In this document: one piece after another, positions 49,762 through 60,420 of the stretch
Layout of the letters: every line of letters begins with the position of its first letter
Numbering within the stretch: position 1 is the first letter of the stretch
Source of the DNA: Diogma glabrata
Taxonomy: Eukaryota > Arthropoda > Insecta > Diptera > Cylindrotomidae
Reading direction: 5' to 3'
Length of the DNA stretch: 64,000 nt
NCBI GenBank assembly: GCA_963693315.1
Contig: OY856187.1
Span: forward strand, 389,540,248 to 389,604,247
Translations under genes and position numbers: made by a program
Notes under the pieces: model-generated
Seen by the model: the letters and a program-made list of their open reading frames with translations, nothing else
Database searches by the model: none
What the model was told of the DNA's origin: nothing

Positions 49762-52700
49762 TTAGATTCTTCCTCCAACTCGTAGTATTTCAGTTTTATC
49801 TAAAAATGGATGCAAAGATATTAATTGACTTTTTGATTCAATACATCCCTTTAGTCTAATTGATTGAATTTCAGTAGAAAATGCCTCTGATTGAGCAAGT
49901 TTTATATACATCATAGCTGTCTTATATAGTTCCTGGTTGCACAAATATCCATAATTTCGCTTGTGTTTGATACGTTCTTGCATATTTGTAATAAATCGTG
50001 AACACCATGCTGTTATTCGTATCAGTTTAAACCATGAGGAATATTTGGCAACCAATTCAGCTAGTATTGACTGCGAGCATTTTACATTAAAAATTTGAAT
50101 TGGATCAGCTGTGCATTTTTCAATGTTGTCAGAAAGTACTGTTGGTTGGTGAGGCCAATGTGATTGATCCTGGTTTAACCAATTGGGTCCATTCCACCAG
50201 AGTTGTAACTTAACAAGTTCTGACGGCAATACACCCCGTGACGCCATATCCGCCGGATTTTCCATTGAAGGAACATGATTCCATTGACTCCTCGGTATTG
50301 TTGATACTATTTCAGATGTTCGGTTTGCGACGAAGGTTTTCCACTTTCTGGGATGTGCTGATAGCGACTGCAGAACAATAGTAGAATCTGTCCACGCGTA
50401 ACATGGAATTTCTTCTTCTTGTAGTGACAATTTCGCAGTCTTTAAAAGTCGTGCGACTAATAATGCGCCACATAACTCAAGTCGTGGAATACTTTGTTGT
50501 TTGAGTGGTGCAACCTTAGTTTTTGCGGTTATCAGCAAAGTCGTGACATTGCCAAACGAATCTATTGATCTACAGTACACCACCGCAGAATATGCATCCT
50601 TTGACGCATCAGAAAACCCATGTAGCTGGTATAAATGATTGACTACGTGAATCCATCTTGGTATTTCGATTTTTTCCAATTCCCAAAATTCGTCTCGTAT
50701 GGCTTGCCATTCCCTTTTCTTAGCTCCGGGCAATACATCATCCCATTCTAAGCTTAATAGCCACAGATGTTGTAACAGAATTTTTATCTTGATAATAGCA
50801 GGTGACAACCAGCCCAACGGATCGAAAATTCTTGACACTTCAGATAATAATGTTCTTTTGGTTATTTCCGAATTGGTTTCCTGTAAACAAATTTGAAACT
50901 TAAATTTATCCGTATGTGGGTCCCAATGTAGACCAAGTATTTTTATGGCAGTTGTTTCTTCTATAATTTCTTTCGATGAAATTTCTTGATCCATAACTGA
51001 AATATTTTCCAATAATTCAGGACAGTTTGATGACCATTTTCTCAGATGAAATCCACTGGATGACAATATTTTGATGATATTCTGTTGTATCTCTAAAGCA
51101 TTAGATATAGTGTTCGCGCCAGACATTAAATCATCCACATAAAAATCCCTCTTAATAATTGTTGCAGCAGTTGGATACTTTGATGCATAATCTGTTGCAG
51201 CTTGATGTAACGTCTTCATGGCTAAATATGGAGCACATGTCGTTCCATAAGTTACTGTATTGAGGCGATACTGTTTTATTGAATCCCGTGGATTTTCTCT
51301 CCAAACAACACGTTGATAATTTGTGTCAGCTGGATGTACCTTGATCTGTCGGTACATTTTTTCGATGTCCGCAGTAAATACATATTTATGTCTTCGAAAA
51401 CGGAGCAATATGGATGTTAGAGTTTGTTGAATAGTGGGTCCAGTCATTAAAATATCGTTTAACGAGTGTCCAGACATTGATTTACTGGACGCATCAAAAA
51501 CTACTCGTAACTTCGTAGTAGTGCTGGACTCCTTTCGTACGGCGTGGTGTGGTAAATAGTACGATAATGTGTTTGAGGCAAATTGATCTTCTATTGGAAT
51601 TTCTTCCATATGCTTTAATGATATATATTCATTCATGAACGATGAATATTCCTTACGTAGATTGTCATCCGATTTCATCCGATGTTCTAATGATTTAAAT
51701 CTTTTGATTGCCATAATTTTAGAGTTGCCTAATTCAACTATTTCTGCTTTGAATGGAAGCCGGACCACATACTGACCTGATTCATTTCGGTAATGTGTTT
51801 TTTCGTAATGAGTTTCACATAAATTTTCTTCTTCTGTGTAATTACTATTGGGCAGGTTGTTTACTTCTTCGATCTCCCAAAACCTTCTTAATGCAGCATC
51901 GATATCAACATGAAGGCTATAACGAATGGTATTAAGAGTAGAATTCGTCCTTTGCACTTGCCCAGCTATAACCCAGCCAAATAGTGTATTCTGTGCAACC
52001 GGTGTCCCTCTTGGACCAATAATTTGTCCTTGTTCCAGAACTTGAAAGAAATGATCTGACCCAATCAAAATATCTATATGATTTGACATATTAAACAATG
52101 GGTCAGCTAACTCAATAGCCTCAATGTAGCTCCATTCTGATACATCAAACTCAATTGCTGGCAAGGATGATGTTAATTTCTTCAATATCAAAGCATCAAC
52201 GATTAAGCTCATAGGTTTACATCTGGATGATATTTGTAATGTTGTACGACCTCTCGTTATGCTTGCTCCAGCTGATCCTAGACCTGCTACTGAAACTCGA
52301 GAATACGTTCTTGATAGCGACAATTTTTGAACACAAGCCTCGGTTATAAATGAAGCTTGTGACCCAGAATCGAGTAACACCCGACAAGGTACCATTCTCC
52401 CGGCCACGTCTTGAACATTTACGATCGCAGTAGGCAACAAAATTTGCACAATTTGACTACAGGCATCCCCCTTATATTTAGTCTGAGAATGTACCAATGA
52501 TAAGACTTCCTCATTAGTTTGAGAACAAACATGTTGTGACAAAGATGATTGAGAGTTGATTAAAGCTTCAGAGTTGATTGAAGCTTCAGAGTTGATTGAA
52601 GCTTCAGAGTTGATTGAAGGTTCAGAGTTGATTGCTGCATTATCGTTGATAGTAGGTTCACTGTTGATAGCTAAATCATTGTTGATAGCAGATTTAGTAT

Positions 52701-54009
52701 ACAGAGTTGATTTTTGATTGTTGAGTGTTGATTTGTTACTAGATGATTCAGTATTGACGATTGGTTTATTGTTGATACGTACCTTGTTATCGATAGATGA
52801 ACTACACATAGTACTACTTGATGCAGAATATAACGCTTGGACTGATGACTTAGATTGATCAGATTCGGTTTCATAATGAACTAATGTGTGATGACGTTTA
52901 CGACATATATGACATGATTTGCGAGTACGACATTGATCTACTCTATGAGATGAATTTAAGCAGTTGTAACAACGAGAAGAGTTCTTCACGAACTCTCGAC
53001 GTTCAAGTACGTTCATATTTATGAAACTGGGGCATTCGTATAACCAATGATTCGCCTTGGAACAGATGGGACATACTGCAACGGGCTCTGAATAATAACT
53101 TTTATAGGTTGGTTGTGTTTTTATTGGTGCACGCTTGACAGGAACTCGCATCCCTTCCAGAGCATCAGCTCGTTTGTTAAAAAAATCAAATAACAACTGC
53201 ACTGTTGGATATTCTATTTCCGATGTTTCTTGGAACCACAGTTGTTTGCTTTCATCATCAAGTTTATTAAGAATGATATATATTAACCATGGATCGCGGG
53301 TCTCAGCTGACGGTCCCAACGCTCGCAAGGCGCCAACAACTTCATCAGAGACATCTAAAATGCGCTGGATTGAACTAGCTGACGGTTGATGTACTGTAGA
53401 TTGCTCGATAAATGCTTTTAGTAATGAGTTGATGGTGTGTCGTTTTTTATCATACCGTTTAATTAACTTTTTTAGTGCCTCAATATAGTTTGCTTCCGTT
53501 ATTGAGTATTGTCTCACTAGCGCACTTGCTTCACCGGTTAACAGACCTTTTAAATATTGGAACTTATGAGCAGGCGATAACGTTTGATTGTTATGAACCG
53601 ATGCAGTAAATAGATCATAGAATGATTGCCATTCTTTATAATCACCAGAGAATGATGGAATGCATAAACGTGGTAACTTTATTTCGGATATTGCACTGAT
53701 GCTTGTATTGGCAATATCCGCGACTGATTGATTAGCGACCCCAAGTGTATGAGACTTCATCACCGAACTTAGTTTTGAGATTATGTTATAATATGTATCA
53801 TCGATTTTTAGCATATCCGATTCGATGGTGGCATCAATTTCAAACATAGAGCCTTCGATGGTCACAAAATCGTTCCATAATTCAACCGTCTTATCTAATC
53901 GTGCCTTTATCTCTTCAACTGGTGTTTGTGCATCTGCTTGGTCAGCGTACGTCAAGTTTTTTGTTAATAACGGCTTAACTACGGAACGTCTCTTCTTTAA
54001 TGCTTCCAT
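49762..54009 (-). CDS. BEL/Pao Gag-protease-RT-RNase H polyprotein
   Basis: 1415 codons from ATG at 54009. Gag: helical N-terminus, a DUF1759-like segment from about residue 112 (LPRLCIPSFSGDYKEWQSFY) and zinc knuckles CPIC..H..C at 313-326 and CYNC..H..C at 347-360, followed by CHIC. A low-complexity INSEAS repeat lies at about 441-487. Aspartic protease: LLDSGSQASFIT, Asp547. RT: LRVVFDASS (833-841), FTADIEKMYRQI (Asp881), TYGTTCAPYLA and YVDD (957-960). RNase H: GFSDAS (Asp1134), RLELCGA (Glu1178), WTDST (Asp1208) and NPADMASRG (Asp1254). It ends LRVGGRI followed by TAA, where BEL elements normally read RVGGR(L)..A and continue into integrase. That single nonsense codon is the only break seen in pol. 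Confidence 0.95.
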   Translation of the reverse strand: MEALKKRRSVVKPLLTKNLTYADQADAQTPVEEIKARLDKTVELWNDFVTIEGSMFEIDATIESDMLKIDDTYYNIISKLSSVMKSHTLGVANQSVADIANTSISAISEIKLPRLCIPSFSGDYKEWQSFYDLFTASVHNNQTLSPAHKFQYLKGLLTGEASALVRQYSITEANYIEALKKLIKRYDKKRHTINSLLKAFIEQSTVHQPSASSIQRILDVSDEVVGALRALGPSAETRDPWLIYIILNKLDDESKQLWFQETSEIEYPTVQLLFDFFNKRADALEGMRVPVKRAPIKTQPTYKSYYSEPVAVCPICSKANHWLYECPSFINMNVLERREFVKNSSRCYNCLNSSHRVDQCRTRKSCHICRKRHHTLVHYETESDQSKSSVQALYSASSSTMCSSSIDNKVRINNKPIVNTESSSNKSTLNNQKSTLYTKSAINNDLAINSEPTINDNAAINSEPSINSEASINSEASINSEALINSQSSLSQHVCSQTNEEVLSLVHSQTKYKGDACSQIVQILLPTAIVNVQDVAGRMVPCRVLLDSGSQASFITEACVQKLSLSRTYSRVSVAGLGSAGASITRGRTTLQISSRCKPMSLIVDALILKKLTSSLPAIEFDVSEWSYIEAIELADPLFNMSNHIDILIGSDHFFQVLEQGQIIGPRGTPVAQNTLFGWVIAGQVQRTNSTLNTIRYSLHVDIDAALRRFWEIEEVNNLPNSNYTEEENLCETHYEKTHYRNESGQYVVRLPFKAEIVELGNSKIMAIKRFKSLEHRMKSDDNLRKEYSSFMNEYISLKHMEEIPIEDQFASNTLSYYLPHHAVRKESSTTTKLRVVFDASSKSMSGHSLNDILMTGPTIQQTLTSILLRFRRHKYVFTADIEKMYRQIKVHPADTNYQRVVWRENPRDSIKQYRLNTVTYGTTCAPYLAMKTLHQAATDYASKYPTAATIIKRDFYVDDLMSGANTISNALEIQQNIIKILSSSGFHLRKWSSNCPELLENISVMDQEISSKEIIEETTAIKILGLHWDPHTDKFKFQICLQETNSEITKRTLLSEVSRIFDPLGWLSPAIIKIKILLQHLWLLSLEWDDVLPGAKKREWQAIRDEFWELEKIEIPRWIHVVNHLYQLHGFSDASKDAYSAVVYCRSIDSFGNVTTLLITAKTKVAPLKQQSIPRLELCGALLVARLLKTAKLSLQEEEIPCYAWTDSTIVLQSLSAHPRKWKTFVANRTSEIVSTIPRSQWNHVPSMENPADMASRGVLPSELVKLQLWWNGPNWLNQDQSHWPHQPTVLSDNIEKCTADPIQIFNVKCSQSILAELVAKYSSWFKLIRITAWCSRFITNMQERIKHKRNYGYLCNQELYKTAMMYIKLAQSEAFSTEIQSIRLKGCIESKSQLISLHPFLDKTEILRVGGRI
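52550..52690 (-). repeat. 18-bp tandem repeat within BEL gag
   Basis: TTGATTGAAGCTTCAGAG-type 18-bp units, about four close copies (52555-52630) plus diverged ones to 52690, encode INSEAS, INSEPS and AINNDL-like hexapeptides between the zinc knuckles and the protease. In-frame, so the coding sequence tolerates copy-number change. Confidence 0.85.
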
Positions 54010-54717
54010 TACTAAGCTACAGCACTATGATATCCCACCCCTAAATACTTGAAGCGTACGAACTACGATAACAGATTTCTGAACGAATTTCTAAAAATTC
54101 CCTTTAGCCGTGCTACATACACGAAACTAACAATGATATGATATTTATGAATGATGTTTATCATTCACCATACAAAATAATTACAATAACAATCGTTGCA
54201 CGAAAAAAAATAATAATATATTTTACATGTAAGACAACCAATATGTTTTCAGCAAATATTACGGTAAGTCAATATTAATGCATTTAATTTATCCCTTAAC
54301 TTTATATATAAAGCTTATCAATTAAACTTGTAATGAATACAAGAAATTAAATGATACTTATTCAAAATGGCGTTGGATGCTTCTTGTGTTTTGCTTGTTA
54401 TGAATACAAGAAATTAATTACACTTAACACTAATTTCACGAACAATCCTTTCTTTATAATTGTAACAAAACAATAACACTGAATTTAAACGAAAAACACA
54501 TCCAACTTATGTATCATCATTTGAAATATAAATCTTAATTTTATTAATAATTTAACTTGCAAGAAATCACAAATAATTAGAAATAAATAAATGATACTTA
54601 TCAATGTTTTAGAAGCTTCCCCCGCACAAAGAAACCTCGTGCTAGTTTTCTTTAACTTGATTCGCTTGTTGATTGTTGTCTGCTGGTACCAGTTGATAAA
54701 ACCTCGAAGGACCAAAA
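54010..54717 (-). other. BEL 5' leader
   Basis: Non-coding stretch between the 5' LTR and the gag start. It contains a duplication of ATGAATACAAGAAATTAA (54331 and 54399, plus-strand view). No splice or packaging signal could be identified. Confidence 0.7.
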
Positions 54718-55036
54718 TGTACGGTGATAGAATAATTTCACTTTATTCGCAATAACTATATAACACAATAATTATTTTATCTCTTTTATATTTATTTTAT
54801 TTTTTTTTAAATTTTTATTTGTTTATAAATTTTGTTAATTGCGACTTGATGGTGCAAGTAAAAAAAGACTAATAATTAACATAAACCAAAATGAAGCTAA
54901 TACAATTTACCTCCACTATGTTCGTATCATATGTTTTTTTTCCGGTAAAACCATTAAGTTAGAATAATGATGTGGATAATCTTGTTTAGAGCAAAACGAA
55001 CTCTGGTGAAATTGAAAGTATGATGAACATTGAACA
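54718..55036 (-). repeat. BEL 5' LTR
   Basis: 319 bp, TG..CA ends. It is followed on the right by GATAT, the target duplication. Confidence 0.95.
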
Positions 55037-55289
55037 GATATCAAGACTTCGGTTTTGGTTAAGGATTTTGATATAATTTTCCGCATAAAAATTTTGGAGG
55101 ACATTGTTTTTAGTTATTGGCAGCGATGTATATCAAACATAAAACTCTATTTTATCTCTGTTAATAAATTTATTACAAAACTAACACGAAACATCAATTC
55201 GTCGTCGGAAAATTATAACAGATCATAAATTAACATAATTTAGTGAAAAGATGATACACTCAGCAAACTACTCAAAAACCTCTCCATTT

Positions 55290-55935
55290 AGCATTTCGAA
55301 AAAATATTACAAAGTCACGAATTCATATTTCAAAATTCCAAAAATATTGTAAGAATAAAATAAAATCAAACTTTTTTCAAAATTCTAAAAATATTCCAAA
55401 TATTATTACAAAATCAAAGATTAAAACTTTTTTCAAAAATTCTAAAAATATTGCAAAAATTATAACAAAAATTGAAACTTTTTTCAAAATTCCAAAAATT
55501 AGAATAAAATCAAATATTTAAACTTTTTCTAAATTCTAATAATATTCCAAAAATTCTTAAAAAGTCAAAAATTCAAACCTTTTCCAAAATATTAAAAATA
55601 TTGCAAAAATTATAACAATATCAAAAATTGAGCTTTTTCCAAAATTACAAAAATTATAATAAAATCAAAAATTTTTAATTTTTCAAAATTCTAAAAATAT
55701 TCCAAAAATTCTTACAAAATCAAAAATTGAAACTTTTTCCAAAATTCTAAAAATATATATATAAAATTCACAAATTCAAAAATTCTTGAAATATTGCAAA
55801 AATTATAACAAAATCGAAAATTAAAATTTTTTCCGAAATTCTAGAAACATTGCAAAAATTATTACAAAATCAAAAATACAAACTTTTTCAAAATCCCAAA
55901 AATATTTCAAAAACTATAACAAATTCAAAAATTTC
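55290..55935. repeat. AT-rich minisatellite, ~55-60-bp unit
   Basis: Around ten degenerate copies of a unit built of ACTTTTTCAAAATTCTAAAA, ATATT(C/G)CAAAAATT and (A)TAACAAAATCAAAAATT. Unit length varies by indels. No coding potential. Confidence 0.85.
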
Positions 55936-56027
55936 CATGTCCAATTTCATGTAAAATTACATGTAGATACGTCATGCAATTAAAAGCTAAATTTTTTTTG
56001 GCTAAAAAAATAAATGAAATCATTTTT

Positions 56028-56760
56028 TAGACACACTTGACAATATTTTTTCGACAAACTTATAATGCAATAAAATTCTCAATAATAATAATTTCACTTT
56101 TGACACACTTGACATTATTTTTTTGACAAACTTATAATGCCATAATTCTCTTTAATAATAATAAAATTTTATGTCATACAAATAATTAATTTTATTTTTT
56201 CCAAAAAATTGGGTAAAACAATAAATAAAACTCTTACTTTTGACACACTTGACAATAATTTTTTGACAAACTTATAATGCAATAATCTAACATCAAGATT
56301 TCTTCACATTCCATGTGAAGAAATCTTGACAATCCGATCCTTGACAATCCGATCACAATCCGATTCCCACTTAACGATTTTTTGACACACTTCATGTGTC
56401 ATATTCAATGTTCACTTACATTTCATGTCATCTAAATAATTACTTTTATGTTGTATATATTTTTAGTCGAAAACCAAAGTAATGTTTCCCATAATATGTT
56501 TCTCAAAAAAATAAAATATATGAAAATCAATCTTCTGACACACTTAACGATTTTTTTGACATACTTCTAAAACAATAATCAAGGTCCTGGTCTTACATAC
56601 GGATGTCAATTATCCAGATTTCTCCAGATTCAAATTTACTACTCATTATCACTGAAAATAAACGTTTTTTAAGCCAAAAATATGAAAATTTGCTATTTTT
56701 GACACACTTATTGTTTTTTTTGACACACTTCCGGTACAGTTATCAAACACATTGTCCTTT
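56028..56760. repeat. Dispersed array of TTTTTGACACACTT blocks
   Basis: TGACACACTT recurs at least eight times, often followed by GACAATAATTTTTTGACAAA and CTTATAATGCAATAA (three clear copies at 56030-56285), then more loosely to 56730. Spacing is irregular, so this is a decayed tandem family rather than a regular satellite. Confidence 0.75.
56293..56329. repeat. Perfect hairpin with 17-bp arms
   Basis: TCAAGATTTCTTCACAT, TCC, ATGTGAAGAAATCTTGA: 17-bp perfect arms and a 3-nt loop. A short tandem of CTTGACAATCCGATC follows at once. Confidence 0.92.
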
Positions 56761-56772
56761 CGGACCTGCGCA

Positions 56773-58017
56773 TTTTTAGAAATAGTATTAGTCCAGGAAA
56801 ATTAGTCAAATAAAGGCAAGAATCTCGGAATGAGAGATAGTCGGCTGTAAACTTGTATACACCTTTATTTTGGCACCCTAAATCTTGTCTCAAAACCTAC
56901 TTATCGTAGGGTGTCCGCGTCTACAGATATTTCAAGGTCAAAGGTAAAAAAATCGATTTTATACACATATATTGCAAATATCTCGTTTCCTATGGGCTTT
57001 ACGCTATTTGTACATATAATAAATATTGTAGAGGATTAAATTCTCTACAACTTTTGTTTAAACATTTTTTTATATATTGAACCATTTTTGAGATAGAGAG
57101 CAGAGCGCGCGCAGTGTTTAACTATTTAGAGTATCATTCGAGGTCAACCTGTAGTCTCGATTTAAAACATGCTGTATAAAGTTTATAAACTATTGATAAA
57201 TATATGATTCTAAATAATTTGCATTTTTTATTAACTATTACGTTATTGTTAATATTTTTTTCCATAATTCAGTATCTATTCATTTAATAGCACTTACCTA
57301 CTCGTGTAATTATAAAGTTATTAAGGGAAATACTTTAATTATTTTTTAATTCTAATATAATTTATACTATTTACTTCCTAATTAAATAAAAAGAAAAGAA
57401 TTAAATTTTTAATTAATGTTTTTATTGAAAAATACCGTTCCATACATATATGAACGTTGAAATTTAAAAATTGAATAATAATAATAAAAAAAACTACAAG
57501 TTCTACTTTCAATTTTCTTCTTCTTCTTCATCATTGTCTTCCAGTCGCTGTAAAATTTCAAATTCCTCTGTGTTCTCTGTGTTATTTAGAATCATATATT
57601 TATCAATAGTTTATAAACTTTATACAGCATGTTTTAAATCGAGACTACAGGTTGACCTTGAATGATACTCTAAATAGTTAAACACTGCGCGCGCTCTGCT
57701 CTCTATCTCAAAAATGGTTCAATATATAAAAAAATGTTTAAACAAAAGTTGTAGAGAATTTAATCCTCTACAATATTTATTATATGTACAAATAGCATAA
57801 AGCCCATAGGAAACGAGATATTTGCAATATATGTGTATAAAATCGATTTTTTTACCTTTGACCTTGAAATATCTGTAGACGCGGACACCCTACGATAAGT
57901 AGGTTTTGAGACAAGATTTAGGGTGCCAAAATAAAGGTGTATACAAGTTTACAGCCGACTATCTCTCATTCCGAGATGAAACCCCTAATATTCCTGGACT
58001 ATATACCTATTTTTAAA
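56773..58017. mobile_element. 1.2-kb foldback element with ~390-bp near-identical arms
   Basis: Segment 56822-57216 recurs reverse complemented at 57590-57978 with only a few differences. The outer parts continue with weaker pairing (TTAGTCCAGG at 56788, CCTGGACTA at 57993, then TTTTTAGAAATAG against its complement). Arms share CTCGGAATGAGAGATAGTCG, TATCGTAGGGTGTCC, TAGAGGATTAAATTCTCTAC and GAGCGCGCGC. The ~370-bp centre has on the minus strand an open end reading EEFEILQRLEDNDEEEEEN and a stop, possibly the last codons of a lost transposase. No target duplication identified. Confidence 0.88.
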
Positions 58018-59095
58018 AAAAAATTTGAAATCCAGCGGTTTTCTAGATTTCGTATGTAATAACGGACGGACAGCCGGCATACATTTTTTTTGTCCTTTTA
58101 GAATCAGTAGGTGCTAAAACGTCGAGAAATGCCAAAAAAAGTGGGGGCAAGAATTTCATTTTTGGCTCATGAATTTAATACTTTGGTTTTTTCAAAACTT
58201 AAGTAATATTTTTTAATTTAATTATTTATAACCATATAGAAAGTGACCAAGTAAAATCAAAAATTAGACTGTGTATGAATCTTCACAATCTATATTACGA
58301 CAAACCCATTCTCACGCTTAAGTGATAAGTTTCTTCAAAGAATTATCTTAATTATTTAAAAAAAATTATCATTAATTAGTTAACTGGAAAACTATATTAA
58401 TACTATTCATTTTTACAGGTGTTAACTCTCAATAAAAATAAAAGTGTGGTTTTAGTTGATAACTTTTTTTTTAAAGTTTAACATCAAGAAATTGAATTTC
58501 CAATTTCTATTGATAACATTTAATTAAATGCATTGTAATTGAACAAAATTAAAAATTTCTCATACTTCCGATTAATGCATATTGACAGGAAATAAAAAAA
58601 AATTAAATAAAAAATCATAAATAGAAAAAACGAAATTTGTTAAATGAGTCGTGATTTGACACACCTTGCATATAAATATTCTCCTCTCGTATATGTGATT
58701 GACTATATCAATAAATGTACAACATAATATTAAATCTATCGGTTTTTATCACTTATATATGTGAACGAACTAAAAATGAATTTAATTTAAAGTTTTAAAT
58801 TTAGATAAATCTGCTTGTTGTTAGTGAACTGTAAAAATTTTGATTTAATTTATTATAAAATTTATAATCACCCAAATTATAAAGAACCGGTAATCGATTA
58901 GCTCAACCTACTTTTAATCTAACTTTCTTCGTAAACTCATATTGCATAATGAACTGCCCAAAATAGTTTAAGCAAAATGCATTTGAAATCGTAAGCGATC
59001 AGTGTCTCCAGAGAATCTGGAAGATCTTTCCAGAGGATTTGCAAAGTTAATATTAACATAAATTAGATCACGGGGCAAATTGTATTTAATAATTA
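58018..59095. other. AT-rich interval, no gene seen
   Basis: No feature recognised between the foldback and the candidate exon. Confidence 0.55.
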
Positions 59096-59198
59096 TTAAT
59101 TAGGCATTGAGCTTTCATTAGTAGATAATGTAGTAAATATTATTGGCACTAAAATTCCAATTACGGCAAAGGGAACACCAAAAACGTGTCCTTTCGTC
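59096..59198 (-). CDS. Candidate terminal coding exon, unknown protein
   Basis: Minus strand: a good acceptor (TATATATTTTTTTCAG, AG at 59200-59199) is followed by 33 codons, TKGHVFGVPFAVIGILVPII then FTTLSTNESSMPN and TAA. The middle is a convincing membrane segment with a short polar tail. Base composition is less AT-rich than the surroundings. No upstream exon could be found to the right of it, and I do not recognise the family. Confidence 0.25.
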
Positions 59199-59718
59199 CT
59201 GAAAAAAATATATAGTGAGCAATGAACGGGCAAAGATTTAACAAAGGACAAGCATGTAAAACGGTAAGAAAGATAGAAAGTTTTTTTGAACGGTATGATG
59301 GAGGATATGGGGACCGATGAACAAGAAAACAAAGTTATGCCAGTTACCGCTTACGCAAGCTACATCAAGCCATTACTATTACCGTGAATATACAAGAAAA
59401 ATCATTTTACGTACTCAAACTGTATATATTGTAAGGACAAGACTAAGTACGCTGAGCACGTGGTCATTGAAGCCGAAAATTTTGCAAACATGCGAAAACC
59501 TATTCAACATGCATTTAATGCAAACTTGCAATTTATACTGAACTCGATAGGCAACTGGTACATAGCGAATGAAATCATCACTAGGGACACATTTGATTTA
59601 GTTTGCAATACTTAAGTAGTAGAAAGGAAAGAAGAAAGAAAAAGAACATAAATTGGCCAAAAACCAACGATATAACAACAACAATAAATAATAATTACTC
59701 ATAAAGCCAGAATGCAAG
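59199..59718. other. No gene supported
   Basis: A 74-codon frame at 59317-59541 (+) has balanced composition (KLCQLPLTQATSSHYYYREY) but no recognisable family. Otherwise featureless. Confidence 0.4.
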
Positions 59719-60111
59719 AAACACGTGAAATCAGCCAAAAACATGCAATTTTGGATTGAGGTTTTAATTTTGTATATTTAGGTATTGGAATCCGTTGACA
59801 TCAATACAAAAAAAAATTCTGCGTTTTTATTTTTTTTATTTTTAACCCTGTCTTAAGATACAGGGTGAAAAAAAATCAAGAAATTGCTCGACCCTGGTGT
59901 ATTGAACATTTTTTTTAGAAAAATAACGGTAAAAAATTCAAAATCGATTTTCTAGAAACATATTTGACATATGAAAGGTTATTTAACATATGAAAGGTGC
60001 ATATGTTACTAACGTTTTTTTCAGGAGGAGAAAATTTTTTGTTTTTTTTTATTAATTTTATGTTGCAAATATAATTAATTTTATTGTATATTAATTTTAT
60101 GTTGCAAAATA

Positions 60112-60420
60112 GCATGTGAGTGGCATTTTCATGCAACATCGCCCGGTCAAGGACCTTGTGATGGAATTGGAGGAACAATAAAAAGGAAAGCAGCTAAAGT
60201 GAGTCTTAAGAAATAATACGATAAAGTTATATCAACACCTCTGGAGTTTTATAACTGGGCAGCAGCTCCAGGCACTTTTCAAGATAACATGCATTTTTGC
60301 TATGTAACGGAGGCAGGTTACATTGAAAAACGAAATCAACTAACTGCCTATTTAAAAACAATTCCTGGAACACGAGGATATCACTCATACATTGCTACAA
60401 ATGGTCTTAGTTTAAACTGA
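60112..60420 (+). pseudogene. GPCDGxGG-motif protein fragment, same broad family as 1-499
   Basis: The frame from 60112 reads ACEWHFHATSPGQGPCDGIG then GTIKRKAAKVSLKK, a stop at 60214, and continues in the same frame: YDKVISTPLEFYNWAAAPG, MHFCYVTEAGYIEKRNQ and LKTIPGTRGYHSYIA, ending at 60420 where hAT sequence takes over. I recall WHF.ATSHGKGPCDGIGGT.KR followed by (I)LTP..L..(F/W)A and GTR..H from large uncharacterised arthropod proteins also carrying the FY..DEISR..PGKKD segment seen at 1-499. One in-frame stop plus truncation at both ends. Function unknown. Confidence 0.65.

Larger units (their letters stand above)
48083..55036 (-). mobile_element. BEL/Pao LTR retrotransposon, nearly complete
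   Basis: Two direct LTRs starting TGTACGGTGATAG and ending GAACATTGAACA (plus-strand view), flanked by the 5-bp duplication GATAT (48078-48082 and 55037-55041). Length 6954 bp. Gag, protease, RT, RNase H and integrase lie on the minus strand in BEL order. The LTRs are near-identical apart from a small indel near the start and one A/T-run difference, so the insertion is young. Reading in element sense, the sequence just after the 5' LTR is TTTTGGTCCTTCGAGG, which I recall in the same place in many BEL elements. No env was found. One stop codon separates the two coding blocks. Confidence 0.97.
47970..55228 (+). pseudogene. Candidate frame interrupted by the BEL element
   Basis: Left of the insertion, 47970-48082 is open and reads QSFCLLEFNDKKYEGAEISQ before LLD; right of it, 55042-55228 continues ending at TAA 55226. 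Skipping the element and one copy of its GATAT duplication gives an uninterrupted 99-codon frame with no shift. The right half includes TSVLVKDFDIIFRIKILEDI. No start codon is obvious and I recognise no family, so it could be an exon, a TE remnant or chance in a window where other unsupported frames of this size exist. Confidence 0.3.

Noticed and set aside
48083..55036. An envelope gene that would make the BEL element an infectious retrovirus
   Set aside because: No open frame lies between the integrase end (48589) and the 3' LTR (48391); there is no room for one.
55290..56760. CRISPR-like or satellite DNA array
   Set aside because: Units are degenerate and irregular in length with no constant repeat/unique spacer alternation. 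A eukaryotic minisatellite explains it.
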